Positions 24,992 through 37,680 of a stretch of 64,000 nucleotides of DNA are shown piece after piece. Positions within the stretch are counted from its first letter, which is position 1. Each line of letters opens with the position of its first letter. The translations under genes were made by a program, and so were the position numbers. The notes beneath the pieces were generated by a model, which ran no database searches, had not been told where the DNA came from, and was given only the letters and a program-made list of their open reading frames with translations. Source of the DNA: Ignelater luminosus. Its lineage: Eukaryota; Arthropoda; Insecta; Coleoptera; Elateridae. The stretch covers positions 92,127 to 156,126 of the forward strand of contig VTPC01091271.1 of the NCBI GenBank assembly GCA_011009095.1, given 5' to 3'.

Positions 24992-26448
24992 TATACAGGG
25001 TGTTAGTAAACTAACAGTACTCCGTGAAACAGGTAATAGGAAAAGTCATTTGAAATAGAAAATTCTAGTAAAAATTGTTTCTATCTTGCTCCGTTTTCGA
25101 GAAAATGTGAAAAACAGCTAGCACTATCTGGCAACGGTGTCGCACTAAAACCTTGATTATAGCCTTTTGCAAATTTATTTTAGACACTCCCCAAATAAAT
25201 CACTAGAAAGTTGAGTTCAATTTCCTAAGAAGTTTTACCTGGGATGAATCCTTTGTCATAAAACCGTAAATAATCTTCTGTTTGTTGAACCTACTTAAAA
25301 GGGGTGTAGGTTGTTACTTCTTTAAGCAACAGAACGGTATTGTACAAATCGTTTAAAACTAGACTCTTGTAATGTAAATTTACGTAAAATGTGGTTTTTG
25401 TTTAATGCTGGTTTTTAGGGAATAATTGAAAAAAGTAAATTAAAAAAGTTACTTGTAGCTAGTTTGATGTTAGCTTTGCTGGAAACCATCATTCAACAAA
25501 ATTTTACACAATTAATAATACAGTGTAAGTTGAAATACTTAGACATTGTGATTACCGAAAAATGTCTATTGGAAAACAATACAAGCTTAATTGCTGTTTG
25601 GATTGCTTATAATTTCATTTTGTGCTAATATCGAAAGTGTGAATAATTCTTTGACTTTAAGGAGTACATGTTTTGTTTAGAAAAATACCTACACTCATCT
25701 TCACATGTCAAGGTATTCCTTGATTAAAAATTATTTAAATTATTAGCATTGCAAGAAGATGTTAGAAAAGTAATAGTAATGGTGTAATAAGCGTCCATTA
25801 CGCACTAAAAGAAACTAAACCTGAAATGATTTCAATCACATGGCTGGTTGCAAAAGCTTGTTTGTTGTTCTAAATTCAGATGTTTTGAATTTTATCGTAT
25901 TTCCTGTACAAATAATTTGTCTTTTTTCCGGTTTAAACTAGTACCGTTGTATGTAAACTTCCTAGGGGGTGAACTTAAAGCTTAAAAGCAGAATAAAGAT
26001 GGGTTTACTTCTTTGACCAAGATAAAAGAAGATAGCTGACGGTAAAAGGAACAAACCACCCGCAATTTACTGGAATGTCTGGCTTGACTAGGGTTAAAGA
26101 AAGAGAAAGTGTGAAAGGGAAATTTCCTCTTCAACTAATGCAGAGTTGCCAATTCTCTTAGTAATTTTATTCATGCATTTTGTTCTTTTGTGGCTAAACT
26201 AATAAATTTACAAAAAAATTTTACAATACTTTTTTATTAGGCTGGATGAGACCAATCTTCTGAACAAATCTTAAAGTGGAATCTACATTAGTTATTGAAT
26301 AATAACGTATGAAAGTCTGGAACTTTATTAATCATTTCTGGGAAAACCGTTGAGATTTGACCATGGTTGTATAAGACTTTTCTGTTTGTATTGATGTCCC
26401 CTACCACCAGTTTCCCGGACTACTATTAGTTCACTAACACCCTGTATA
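24992..26448. mobile_element. Non-autonomous TIR element (~1.46 kb)
   Basis: TATACAGGGTGTTAGTAAAC at the left end is mirrored by GTTCACTAACACCCTGTATA at the right; similarity extends over about 45 bases (AGTACTCCGTGAAAC against the complement of TTTCCCGGACTACT). TA flanks the termini. A TTTTCGAGAAAATG motif sits about 95 bases inside the left end. The interior is A/T rich without a transposase frame. Confidence 0.8.
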
Positions 26449-26505
26449 GAGAAATTCCCTATATTGATACATTGATATTTTTCTTGGAAATCTCACTATT
26501 TAGAA

Positions 26506-27300
26506 CAAATATAAAATATGTAAAATTCTTCTCCATTAAACGGATACTGAGCGTTATTCAAACAATTTCTTGTATGAAGGTTACAATGTAACTAGATGTT
26601 GTCATTAATTGGACCAAGGTCTTCTGTAAGCTTTGGATGAAATTAGTAACTTCTTCAGTCAAAATTCTTTGTCTTCTCCTGCATACTTCTAGATACCAAC
26701 TGACAACTTTTGTTTTGTTTCATATAATCTGCATTTTGCTGAATTCTCTTCTTTTAGCATTTCATTTTTTCTTTATTTGGCTAGCATTTTTCTCTCCAAT
26801 TTTTAATTCTTATTGTCTCGATGTCTACCATCACTACATCCACCACTTGTTTTTGGTCTCCTTTTTCTTCTATGTTCTATGCACTTTTTTATTATTCTAA
26901 CATTCCACTTTTCTATTGTGATTGTTTTTATAAGTTTAGATTGTTTTAATTGCCCACTTCCTCATACTTTAGTGGTTCTATTTTGCTTTCTCATTCTCAC
27001 AATATTCTTGGATTAAATTTTAAACTTCGAGAGATTCTACTCTATGGAACCCAGATAAAATATGTAAAGTGAGGAAGATAAAGTTACATCTTCATTAAAC
27101 AGATACTTTAGCGTTAAAACCTTTGCAAAAGTTATGGTATTCAACAACTGTCTATTGAATGAAGGTTACGATGTAACTAGATGTTGTCTTTAATTGGAAT
27201 AAGGTCTTCTGTGAGTTTTGGAGAAATTTGGTAACTTCTTCTGCATACTTATAGATACAACTCACAACTTACGTGTTCTGCATCATTTGCATTGATGTCA
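26506..27300 (+). repeat. Direct duplication of ~240 bp, ~550 bp apart
   Basis: Blocks such as GATGTTGTCATTAATTGGA (26595) and GATGTTGTCTTTAATTGGA (27180), each preceded by GAAGGTTAC(A/G)ATGTAACTA and followed by AAGGTCTTCTGT(A/G)AG, are repeated in order, as are CTGCATACTT-TAGATAC blocks. The first copy starts near 26506 and the second near 27050; about 300 bp of T-rich sequence (26745-27045) lies between. Frames in that T-rich part encode only hydrophobic low-complexity and are not called. Confidence 0.65.
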
Positions 27301-28120
27301 TTCTCGAATTTTCTATTAACCAATGTTGAATTTACTAATGTAATATTGAATGGTACTGGAACTCAGATGGAATCCTGAAAATGCCGACTAAGTAAATCTA
27401 GCACTATAGAAAATAAGCAAAAGTAAGTTGGAATGTTGTTTACGTTTTCTAACATGGAGGCAGTAGTTTGTATTGATTTTTAGTGTTAAGGTCACAGAAG
27501 TCAAAACGCAAAATAAATTTGCAACATGTCAATTTTTGATAACATTCTAGAAGTATTAATGAGTCTCATCTTGGAATGATATCAAGTTTTCCAGGACTTC
27601 CAAGAAATTTTTTATGAAAAAATACACAATCTCAGTACAAGACACTCAACCGGCGATACAAGCCAGTGGCAGAGCTTGATTCCCAATATGGTTATCTAGA
27701 AAAGACTTGGACAATGATAATAGCCTGAACAATAATGATAAAAAACAATTTTTTCAGAAGCTGATGGTGGTAGTCTGCTTGCGGTGTACCTGAAACAGTA
27801 AGCAAAAACAACAGAAACTGGTCTTGACGCTTGGTGTGTTGCAAGACTTGCAGGAAAGGGTACCTCTAGTGGCAGAGAAATATCTGAAAGTAGCTAATCT
27901 TTTAAGTTGACCATGTTTCAAAATGGTATCCAACGAAAGAGTTTGTAAGGTGTTATTTGAATTGAAAAGTTCCAATTAGATCGGCATTTATAAAACAAGT
28001 CAAAAAATAGAAAAACTGCACAAAATAAGATATCGCTTAGTGAAGCGCGGAAAAACGTAAGCAAAAAAAATCAAAGAATAATTGACTGACTAAAATCTGG
28101 AAGTCGAAAAATTGAAGAAT
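27301..28120. other. Intergenic DNA, nothing supported
   Basis: A 73-codon minus frame (27975-27754) contains several Cys (SCKSCNTPSVKTSFCCFC) but no recognised pattern; not called as a gene. Confidence 0.35.

Positions 28121-28178
<58 letters not shown>
28121..28178. repeat. (GA)n microsatellite
   Basis: About 58 bases of GA dinucleotides interrupted once by AAAGAC at 28136-28141. Confidence 0.95.
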
Positions 28179-28180
<2 letters not shown>

Positions 28181-28869
28181 ACTCTTTAAGGTATAAAATT
28201 CTACAGTCAAATAATGTTCTTAGAAAAATTCCCAATCTTGTAATGACAAAAAAAATTCCAAAGGTTATCAGTTATCCAAGAAATCAGAAAAATATTTAAT
28301 CTTTAGATATAGTGAATGAAGTACAGTTTGATAAGGATGGAAGGAAGTGCAACTTGAAGGTGCTTATAATAATCAGCGTGTAGACACGGCTTTTGTGAAG
28401 AATTAATGTTTTCTTAAAGTCTCGGGTCAATGATTCCATCACAACTTGCTTTTTCTTGTTTGGAACAAAAATGCTAACTCGGTCATCTTATATGTATATG
28501 TACTACATACAATAAGCAATAAGATAATTAGCTATTCATGCTGCCAGGTTGACCTGGTAAAGAATTAGTTCAAGAGCAAGAAAATATTGATTTTGTTCTC
28601 AGACGTGATCAATATTGAGAATTATAACAAAAGTAGTCATATTTCAAGAAGAACTTTAATCGTGGCAATATTTCGATTAAAAAAAATATCACAGCTGACG
28701 GGTTACAAAACTTGAAGCGTTTTTAAAATATAGTCAAGCATAAAAGATGATATTTGCCCGGTTGTCTAAAAACCTCGTCTCTTATAAACTCTCAGATTTG
28801 TTATAAAACATTTCATATTTTTTCCGGGTCAAAAGTTGGCTGCTGCAATTGAAGCGTAAGGGAAAATCA

Positions 28870-29985
28870 GTTGATTATGATTGAAAATTCTTGTTATCAG
28901 GGTGTAGAGATCAAACAGCACTTTACATACGTTTTACTGATTGTGACTAAGTACTGCGTCAATAAGACAATTAAAACTGATATTAAAGTTACCACCTTGT
29001 TTGCTATACGGCGTTTTAAGAAATTTTGCCTTATGTTAGGCGTCAAAGACTCTAACGCCGGCCGTACTCCAATAGTCAGGAGTAGGGGGTCACTGCAGGT
29101 TGTTTGATGGAGAGCAAATCTCAACATTCAATCAGATTAGTTTTATGAGAATGTTTAAAAAGTAGGAGTAGCAAAGCCAGTAGAAAAATAAGGAGAGGAA
29201 TAGAGGAAATGAAATTTGATCACAGAGTACTTAAGGTAAATCTAATTAGTTAAGCTAATGACAGTCTGGTGAAGAGCAAAAAGCTTGAGCCTCAGCCAGA
29301 TTAGCTTTCTCAGAGAAATTTACACAAGGAGCAGTAACTGGACTAAAAGTGTATCCATAATGTAACTTACTAGGGTAGGCTAGAGGGTCACTGCAAGCGA
29401 CCTGGTCGAATGTGCAGTCAGATTTGGTCACAGCATAACCAGATTAATTTTCTCAAACTAAAAGAGAGGTAGCCAAAGTTAACGTAGAGTGGATAAAACG
29501 TCATAGTCTGATTTCTTTCAAAAATGCTAAAAAAAAGCGCAAAAGAGCAGAAGCAGATGGGGGACACACAATGCGTCATGAAAGGCAACTAAGACAACTC
29601 CATGAATCGAGTAGTGAACCACTGCAGATGGTTTGATAGATGGAGAATGAAGCCGGATTGTACAAACCTACACCCTATAAAAACACGCTAATTCTGATTG
29701 ATTAGGCCACCTGCGGTGGTCTAGATGAACTTTTCTCGAGAAAGTTAACAAATAGAGACGGTGCAGCGAAGCTGCGAGTGAAATAAAGTGCAAAAGGGCC
29801 CACGCAAGAATGTGCAAATAAGGCAACTTGTCATAAGCGTCACAGTAACTAGGTGCTACACCTTGGCCAGTAAGACAACTGAAACTGATATTATACACAC
29901 CATACACAACTCTGTTTACAATACTAAGACACCTTAAAAAATTCTGCCATAGGCGCCAAATATCCTAGCGCTGGCCCTGGTGTTA
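28870..29985. mobile_element. hAT-type ends enclosing the ~42-bp minisatellite, locus 2
   Basis: Two related blocks end in what look like hAT right termini. Block one (about 28960-29070) ends ...GGCGTCAAAGACTCTAACGC-CGGCCGTA. Block two (about 29870-29978) ends GGCGCCAAATATCCTAGCGC then TGGCCCTG. Both are preceded by AAGACAAtTnAAACTGATATT and TTAA-AAATTnTGCC stretches, so they are copies of each other. Read on the minus strand, the second begins CAGGGCCAGCGCTAGGA, close to the proven hAT terminus at 54863. Between them lie cores of the dispersed minisatellite (29088, 29386, 29623, 29704). I infer two non-autonomous hAT insertions or a tandem duplication; left termini were not found. Confidence 0.5.
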
Positions 29986-29990
29986 CTGTA

Positions 29991-30690
29991 GATTTGTATT
30001 TCAAAACTGCACAAAAATCAATAACCTATCAATCAAGAGGTTAGAAAACATTGATCCAAGGGTTTTAATTATAGTTTTTGTTTGCACTTTTGGAATGATT
30101 ACTTTAAAGTGACAAACTTAAAACTTGTCTCTCCCCCTTTCTTAGAAATAAATTATTAATACTGTGTGTGCATTCAGTGCCTGTATAGTGGTAAAAGCTA
30201 AAAATTGAATATTCGAAATCTAAAAGCTGCTGGACAAACTGAAAAGGTGACCCTATCGTTTTTTAAACAGCCTCTAACTATTTATAAAACTTCGAAACTG
30301 AGAATACTATTTTGCAAAAATAAACAGTGCCTTTAAAATGTGGACTAGGCAAGCAGAAATAAAACGGAGTGATCAGCTCTAGTTCAAGTAATTCGGTAAG
30401 TACTTGAGTTTTAGAAATAAATTCTCTTTCAACATCAAATTACAAATTAGAATTTGCAAATGGTAATAGTATTAACTACAAAATAAAAAAAAATATTTCT
30501 GCTATTTCGTATGTCATGTGAATATAGAGGCACGCGCAAGCATAGTAATCTAAATAGTTTATGTCAACACTGTTAACAGAATACCTATATTTAAAATTTT
30601 CCATAAAAAAGCTATTAGTTGATTTTATTTATTATTATTGAACAATTTTTTCCTTCATTTATAAACTATTAAAATAAAATCATCAGTTTT
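29991..30690. other. A/T-rich intergenic DNA, nothing recognised
   Basis: No coding or repeat signal. Confidence 0.4.
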
Positions 30691-30699
30691 TTTCCTGTA

Positions 30700-30850
30700 G
30701 CCAGGTAAATCGGTTAGGGGTTAGAAATACCGTTTTTCTCTATTGAAGACTTGGAACTTCCGCTCGTAGTTCGGGTAGCGACATCCGGTGTGAGCCAATA
30801 ATAGCACCAACCGATTTTATTTCCGGACATCCGTTCTCAGTTTCATGAAG
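30700..30850. promoter_or_regulatory. GC-rich patch, possible regulatory element
   Basis: Contains ACTTCCGC and ATTTCCGGA (ETS-like), a CCAAT motif near 30796, and an imperfect inverted pair TAAATCGGTTAG / CAACCGATTTTA. No frame. The call rests only on composition contrast and motif content. Confidence 0.25.
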
Positions 30851-33800
30851 GTTCTTTTTAAATTATTTTACATCATTCTTTTAATAATGAATCAAGCGTT
30901 AATAATTTTTGTTTGTTTAGTTATTAAAGTAATGTTATCTTTATTGTTGTTAATCTTTACAATACATTACATAATATTATACCAACAATCGTTTTAATGT
31001 ACAAACGAGAAATCTTTAGAACTTTCCAAGAAAATATCTGACGTAACATTTTATAATTGTGCCGGTATTCCTTCTAATCAGTCGATTACCCTTAATCTTA
31101 AATTGTAAGCAAATTCAGGCAAAACATGACCATGAAGTCTATAATAATTATTATCAATGGTCTAAGGTTCACAAATAAAGTTACATTGTAAGTTATTAAT
31201 TCATTTCTTTCTTAATAATTAAATTTTGTTGTACAATATTAGAAGAAAAAGAAAATTAAATAGATGAACCATAGCAACAAAAACCTTAAAGAATAATGAA
31301 CTCAGTAACACATTAGGTATAGCTAATTTAAATAAAAATGCTCGAGGCCATCTTTCGAACGGGCTATTGTCCTTGAAAATCTCAAATTCAATAAAAAAAA
31401 TAATTTTAATAAATTTTCATATTTACAAAAATTCCTTTTAGGAAATGTTTTGTTCTTTTAATTAATTCTGAACTAATTTAAAAAAATATGCCACATTTTC
31501 TTGATTCTTTTATGTAAGACTAATTTTACGCAATGAGACGCCAAAAATATACAATTTACATAATAGATGTAAAAGTGATCACGCATTATGTAACATCCAT
31601 TTTGAAATATTTCTAGTTGTCGTATTGTCTGAATTCGTCGTTTAATTCGATCGTAATAATAACATTTTATTAATTTGTGAGAGTTGGAGTCCTTGGACTT
31701 TGACAGAAAGCAACCGGACGTAGTATGTACAATGTATGGTGTGATGACTGCACGATTCTATCGTGTGATATAAGTACGCTAATCATATAAACAAGTACTT
31801 TTTAGACTAGATATCTGATATTAATAATTTTATTGATTTTTAGACATTTTTTTAACAAAGACATCATCATTCAAAATGACTGTCCAGAGAGTTGTTTAGA
31901 AATCTTTCGCTCTATTTTTATTACTAGCACGTTAGCAGATAACGTGATTACTGATTAAGGCGATAATATTTTAAAACCAGTTAAACAGTCGTCAGCATAA
32001 CTCATAATATTTCAAAGATATTGTTACATACGTAATAGTAATTCCTAAAAATAATTAAATGTATAATAATGAAAATTCCGTTTACAACTTTATCATTCAG
32101 AATGATGGAATTTCCTGGATTCCCCAAAGTACAGGGAATTTGGTGCTTTAATTTTACGCTAGTTTTTCATAGTTAGAGATTTAAAATTGATTTTAGCTGA
32201 GAGGAAATAGAAAATAATTCATTATACCAACCAAGTTTTATTTTATTTACTGATAGACTAGAAAACGAATAATATTGATACTGCCGATATTAATCATTGC
32301 AGCTAGTGCAGTAGCTCCGTTCTGTATAATTTCTTGCCCACTACTAGATGACGTTATCAATTTGAAGCGTATCAATTTATTAATGTTTAAGATCTTATCA
32401 GCTATGTTTCAACATTATACGTTGTTGTTAAGTAAAGATCAGGAGATCACGCCCTTTTTCCACATAAATGGATAAATTTTGATTCCAAATCTTACATCCT
32501 TTTCAATTCCTTTTAACTCTTCAAATGAACTCTTGAGTTCATTTAAACTGCATATCAACAAAAGAAATTAATGAGACGCCTTTCTAGAATAACTTCGTAT
32601 ACATACCTGAACCAAGCATACCAAATTAATGAAGGCCACCTTAGTATTCTTTCACTTCAGTAAGATAGTATCGATTGGTTATGTTTTGCATTATATGAAT
32701 GATGTATGTAAGTACTAACAATGTACTGTGTATTGTTGTGTTTAATATAAATACACTCAAGGTCAATAGCTGATTTTAGTTCATCAAAAGTGCCTTTTAA
32801 GCGTAACCTATAACTAGACAATAAGAGTGCCAGATTTTAATTTTTATCAATGTAATTATGAGTAGAAATTCATGATAAACTTCTGTAATTTGCAGAGATA
32901 ATTCTAATTCGCATATGCAAAGACAGTGATGTTACTCTTCTATACAAAATGGGTGTCCCGCATTCTGTCAACTTTTTCATATAAAATTCCCATAAGGGTA
33001 GTTTGGGCAAGCCGAAGCATAAGATTGATTTTGTAACTTTTCAATCGGTCATAAGTGATAAGTATGAGAACTTGGCTTGCTGGTAATTAAACGTTTTATC
33101 AAAGATACAGCGAGATATGAAGAAAACCAAACTGTGGAAAAAATGCTGCTCTAGGAAAGTACATCACAATTCTCCAAACAGAAGTAGAGATCATTTTATT
33201 AGTGGTCTTTAACGCTGTAGAATCCGAACTTGTGAAAGGAAGAATACTTTGGTATTTGCTACAATCTGCATCGTAATCTCCAGGTTGCGTCCATCTGACT
33301 TTATTGAGTATGTACACAACGCCAAAACAATATTGTGCAGATAGGTACAAGAAAGACAAATCTAAAAAATCCACAACGATCTAGATGTACTTAACTTTAA
33401 TAGTATGGAAGGTAATCATATTAGTCAGGAGTGTGGGAATAAAGATACTACTTTTACATACTTACTAATAGAATATGAGGTATCGTGACTAATATTCTGA
33501 ACCTTTACAGATGGAACACTTCAATAGAAGGAGATTGGAGATGAGCTTACTGATATGGTAGGACATTTTAATTCTTATTATAATGTATTAGTAAAAAGCT
33601 ACATGACGCAGAGACTGAAGTAAATGCTGCCTAAAGAAAAACTCAACACTAAATGGACCTGCACGATCTATATGCCAGATACGTTTACTACTGTACTACC
33701 CAGCTTTTAATTTTTGGCTTATTGAAATTATCAACATGACCTTTTTCACGGTTTGTTTCAGTAACGATAACCAAGATCTCAATTGAAGCAAATATCTTTT

Positions 33801-35865
33801 CGATCATTGATGAGGGTAAGTTTTCACGTTTTTTTTTTCATTTAACACGAATCCCTGTTTAATAAGCTTTACTTTTAATAAGATTTAAGCTATAAGTTTT
33901 AATTTATATAAAGTCCATACAAAACAGTGCTTTTTACGAGTTTTAGTCCTTATAAGAAAACTACAGGCACTTTTCTGTCTTAGATATGGTATAGAGATAA
34001 CGATTTATTTAGTTTCCGTCTTGGCCTTATCAGTATTTGTTTGGTTTGTTGTTACTTGTCTTTTATATAGAACTGCGATAAGATATTCTCAACCTAAGTA
34101 CATAATATCTACAAAAGACTAAAATAACTTGTTTTAGACTTGGTTTATCATTATCAGAATAATGGTAAAAATGAAGACTCACTCAAACCAGTTTATTGAG
34201 TTTCGATCAGTTTATACCGTGTATAGGTTTGATATCAATCTAAACCTACTACTGCAGAGACTTTGTTTTGTTTGTTTTTTTTTGTTGCCTTGTGATTTCT
34301 CTTTGTAAGATAACTTTTTCTCTAGAGTTTTGCTTCATTTTTCTTCTTCCAAATCTTTCTTGGCAATGACTTTTCTAAATTCTATGTTTCTTTCTCTAAG
34401 TTCTTTACTTTACAATAGTTCTACTTTGCTAAGATCAATGGAATAATGAAGAAAGATTTTGAAAGAAGGTGGCACCAGACTAAGATTGAAGATAGACGTG
34501 TGGCTTGGCACCTTTCTTACTTTTGCTTTGGAACTATCAATTCTATTATGTTTGTTTGTTACAACTACTTGATTTGATGTGCTAGTGTTTCTGTTATTCA
34601 TTAAGTCTCGATAAAGCTATTGATAATGTTTGCAGTAGGAACCCTAGATTTACACAGTAAATGTTCGGAGAGGAAGACTTTTTTTGTAGTGAATTTACAT
34701 TGTAGAGGAATGAGTAGACACAGATCCTGCAATGCTAGAGTCAAAGGAAAAATCTTATTAAATCATTTTAGACCCAAGAAGTATATACTTAATATATTGC
34801 ATAGTATATGATTGCTACGTACTATGTAACTCCAATTCTCAATAATCAGTGGACACCCTTCCTTTCTGGTTCGTAGAAAACCACTTTTAGGGAAAGATAA
34901 TGTGTATGCAAAGATTCATTTCATAGTTTCTACAGCATGACCTTGTTAGTTTATTAAATTCATCCTAATAAGAATTTCATCATCTTATCACTTTGTTTTT
35001 GTTTGCTATAGTGAGAAGTACGATAATAACGACAATAAATAGAATTCGATAAGCCGTTTTATGGGAACATTTCCATACATCCAATCAGAATTAAGTCTGG
35101 TGAGTCCTTGCCAGTCTACGTAAGGGTATCATTGAAATGATAATAATTAAAATGTATGAAGTTTGGTTGATAAATAAGATAATAATGATGATGTATTTTG
35201 ATCTTATTATATTACCGGCTATTATTTAACTACTTTTATGAAAATCGAAATATTTTTAACAGTGTTGCAATTGTTTTTACGGAATAGATAATTAAAAACA
35301 GAAAACAAACGAAAGATAAAAAACTATACATGAAATTGATAATTCTCAACTTTAATAATGTTTTTTGCCCCCCACTTTAGTGTTTTAAGTCTAGACATAA
35401 GAACGTGACAAAAGAGAATGGGTCCAAATGTTTTTGTTTAGATAACAATCACGTCTAATATTATGCACCTTGAGGTTATTGTTTTTAGTATAAAATTTGT
35501 AAACCAACCTGTTTATTGTTATATTTTTATTATCTTTCATTTTCATTAATATTTTTCCATGTTCAGACGAGGGCGCGAAAAATACAAACGTAAACAAAAT
35601 CGTATTCAAAACCGGAACGATCACAAATTATAATAAGGATTTCAGTTATACAGGTATAGAAAATTTAAACACATCCGGTCACGCAACATTCCATAAAAGG
35701 GTCCTTTTTTGGAAATATTCCAATTTATGAATATACAATATGGGTGTTAAAAATTGAAATTTGAAGGAAAACGTAAAAACTGCGAAATTTTTTTTGGAAT
35801 AATGATTTCGTTTAAAAAATTTCGTAGTACAAATTTAATAAGAAATAACACTCGAAAGTCAGAAA
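30851..35865. other. Long A/T-rich intergenic stretch
   Basis: No convincing gene. A short perfect hairpin sits at 32523-32544 (AAATGAACTC, TT loop, GAGTTCATTT). The 91-codon minus frame at 33374-33099 and the small frames at 34410-34811 and 35391-35624 have no recognised domain and ordinary background composition. Confidence 0.4.
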
Positions 35866-35869
35866 ATAT

Positions 35870-36012
35870 TGGTCAGTGACACTAGCTGGGACAGTCCAGT
35901 TCACCGGTCAACGTTGCCCGTGATTCTCACGTGATCGCCTTCGACCTTGCTTATAGCCGTAGTCGCTGCTCTCACTGATTGTGAGTCATGCGTCATCACC
36001 AAGGCGTCGTCA
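35870..36012. promoter_or_regulatory. GC-rich patch with CACGTG and AP-1 sites
   Basis: CACGTG at 35928-35933 and an AP-1 consensus TGAGTCA at 35982-35988 followed at once by TGCGTCAT lie within 70 bases of GC-richer sequence. The combination resembles the 16.3-kb patch (E-box plus bZIP sites). Inferred enhancer or promoter; no frame. Confidence 0.4.
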
Positions 36013-37010
36013 GAAATACATTTCATGAAATATAAAATTAATTGTAAATAATATGTTAAGTTTCGTCTCGTCTCACTAGAAAAAATTTCTTGGGTTCAGT
36101 GAAAATGTATTTGTTTCGTACTCTAAAAGCTTGTTCTCTATTTTCTTAAAATAAATGTTATACAAAAACAAGTAAATACTATAACATTTATCTCTACTTA
36201 AATCATCATGCTAATTTTGTCGTACAATATGAAGACAATAAATAGAATGTAAATAAAAAACTTACTATCCGCTCTCAATCTTTAAAACTGTTGTGCAGTA
36301 CTATGTAGTACTTATATAATTATCTTTGTATTATTTAATATCTAAAAGGAAAACATTCAATTGTTTTAAATACAAAATTAGTACTATATTTTGAATCAAT
36401 TTTCAATTTACGTGTATGTTACCAATAATAAGTTGCTCTTGGTGTAATACAAAGCTTGAGACGAAAAGGGGAAGTACTATGTATATAATGCACACACATA
36501 AAATGACGTAAAGGTTATACTCGTCTCAATAATCTTATTATTTTATTCTTTTTCGAAATTATATAGTAGGTATTAATTGTAATAATTGTGTGGACATAGA
36601 TACAACATTTCCATTCAAAACATTCAGTCAATGGCATAACTTTAGCGGAAAGGTCCTTATGCAAAACTGCACGTGAGGCCCCTAAAACTATAGAAATTTG
36701 CATTCGATTACATTACCTGTTTTTATCTATTCTTTTCAGTTTCTCAATTTTTCTTCGAGGCGCCTGACGTGTCAGTAGCGTACAAATGGTTACACCATTG
36801 AATACATTTTATGTAGTAAGTTTATCTACTGATAATACCGACAATCTTCTTTTTAGTAAATTATTTCTGAAGGCCTTCATGGGATACATTGTAGAACACA
36901 AAACGGAACAGATTTTTTTTTGTAAATCTAAACGCTTGTATTTATTTAAAAGTTCCACAAAAATAAGGTAAAGTATAACATGCGTAGCAATAAATCACAA
37001 ATACACTTAA
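36013..37010. other. A/T-rich intergenic DNA, nothing recognised
   Basis: No supported gene. Confidence 0.4.
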
Positions 37011-37019
37011 AGGGGTCCT

Positions 37020-37680
37020 TGAAGCCGTGTGGATGCTTGCTCTGCTCCGGAGTCGGCCGACTTCACGTCTCATTGAGTTGCCATTTAAGTGTAGGGATAG
37101 AGGACCAGATACAAAAATTCCCTCTTTACAAAAAAGGTTTCATGCATTAGGTTCTTGCCAAGTAAACATATTACTGGCCAGCAGCGTCCCTCGTCGCGTC
37201 TAGAAGATCGTATCCTAGTGTTGTTGACCGTCAGCTTCAGTGCACTGCCGGGATCATGGTGACCTGTAACAAGCACTTATCGTGCTGTGATGCCATCCAA
37301 CTGACGCGTTGGACGACCAGGTGTTACCACCGTCATAGCACTCAACTCCCCGGAGTCCGCGCCTCCTATAGGGTAGCAGTGCAGGCACATACAGGGGTTC
37401 GAGCGTCCCTGCGGTCGCTACCCGGGTGGTACCAGCCCCGACCACTGGCAGGACTCACTTGTCCTCCAGGTCGAGGTAGACTACACGATCCCGCCTAATC
37501 GTGCATCCCCAAGCAAATAGCTGTGCGGTTAATTTTAGCGATTGTACTAGTGCTTCTACACTAATAACAACCCTTCAAGCAAAGAGCGCCCCCCATTCAC
37601 AGTGGGTGACATGATACCAATCAGTGGCAATTACACACTGTGACGCCTTCTCAACAACAACAACAACAACAACAACAACA
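37020..37680 (+). repeat. GC-rich island ending in (CAA)n; possible retroelement 3' end
   Basis: A roughly 650-base island of much higher G+C than the flanks (peak 37250-37500) ends in ten CAA units (37652-37680), followed by TCAATAATAATAAT. GC-rich 3' untranslated regions ending in a simple-repeat tail are a usual form of truncated non-LTR retrotransposons. The frames here (plus 37256-37498, minus 37445-37254) overlap on both strands and show no known domain. A host exon or a CpG-rich regulatory element are alternatives. Confidence 0.35.

Noticed and set aside
26637-27016. Hydrophobic frames that look like membrane proteins
   Set aside because: T-rich low-complexity sequence gives Phe/Leu/Ile runs in any frame; located in the spacer between two repeat copies.
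27754-27975. Cys-rich 73-codon minus frame
   Set aside because: Cys spacing fits no zinc finger or defensin-like pattern and there is no start context or signal peptide.
33099-33374. 91-codon minus frame as a gene
   Set aside because: No domain, no codon bias relative to flanks, no splice or promoter support.
37652-37680. CRISPR-like array
   Set aside because: Simple CAA microsatellite without spacers; no array of repeats with unique spacers exists anywhere in the window.
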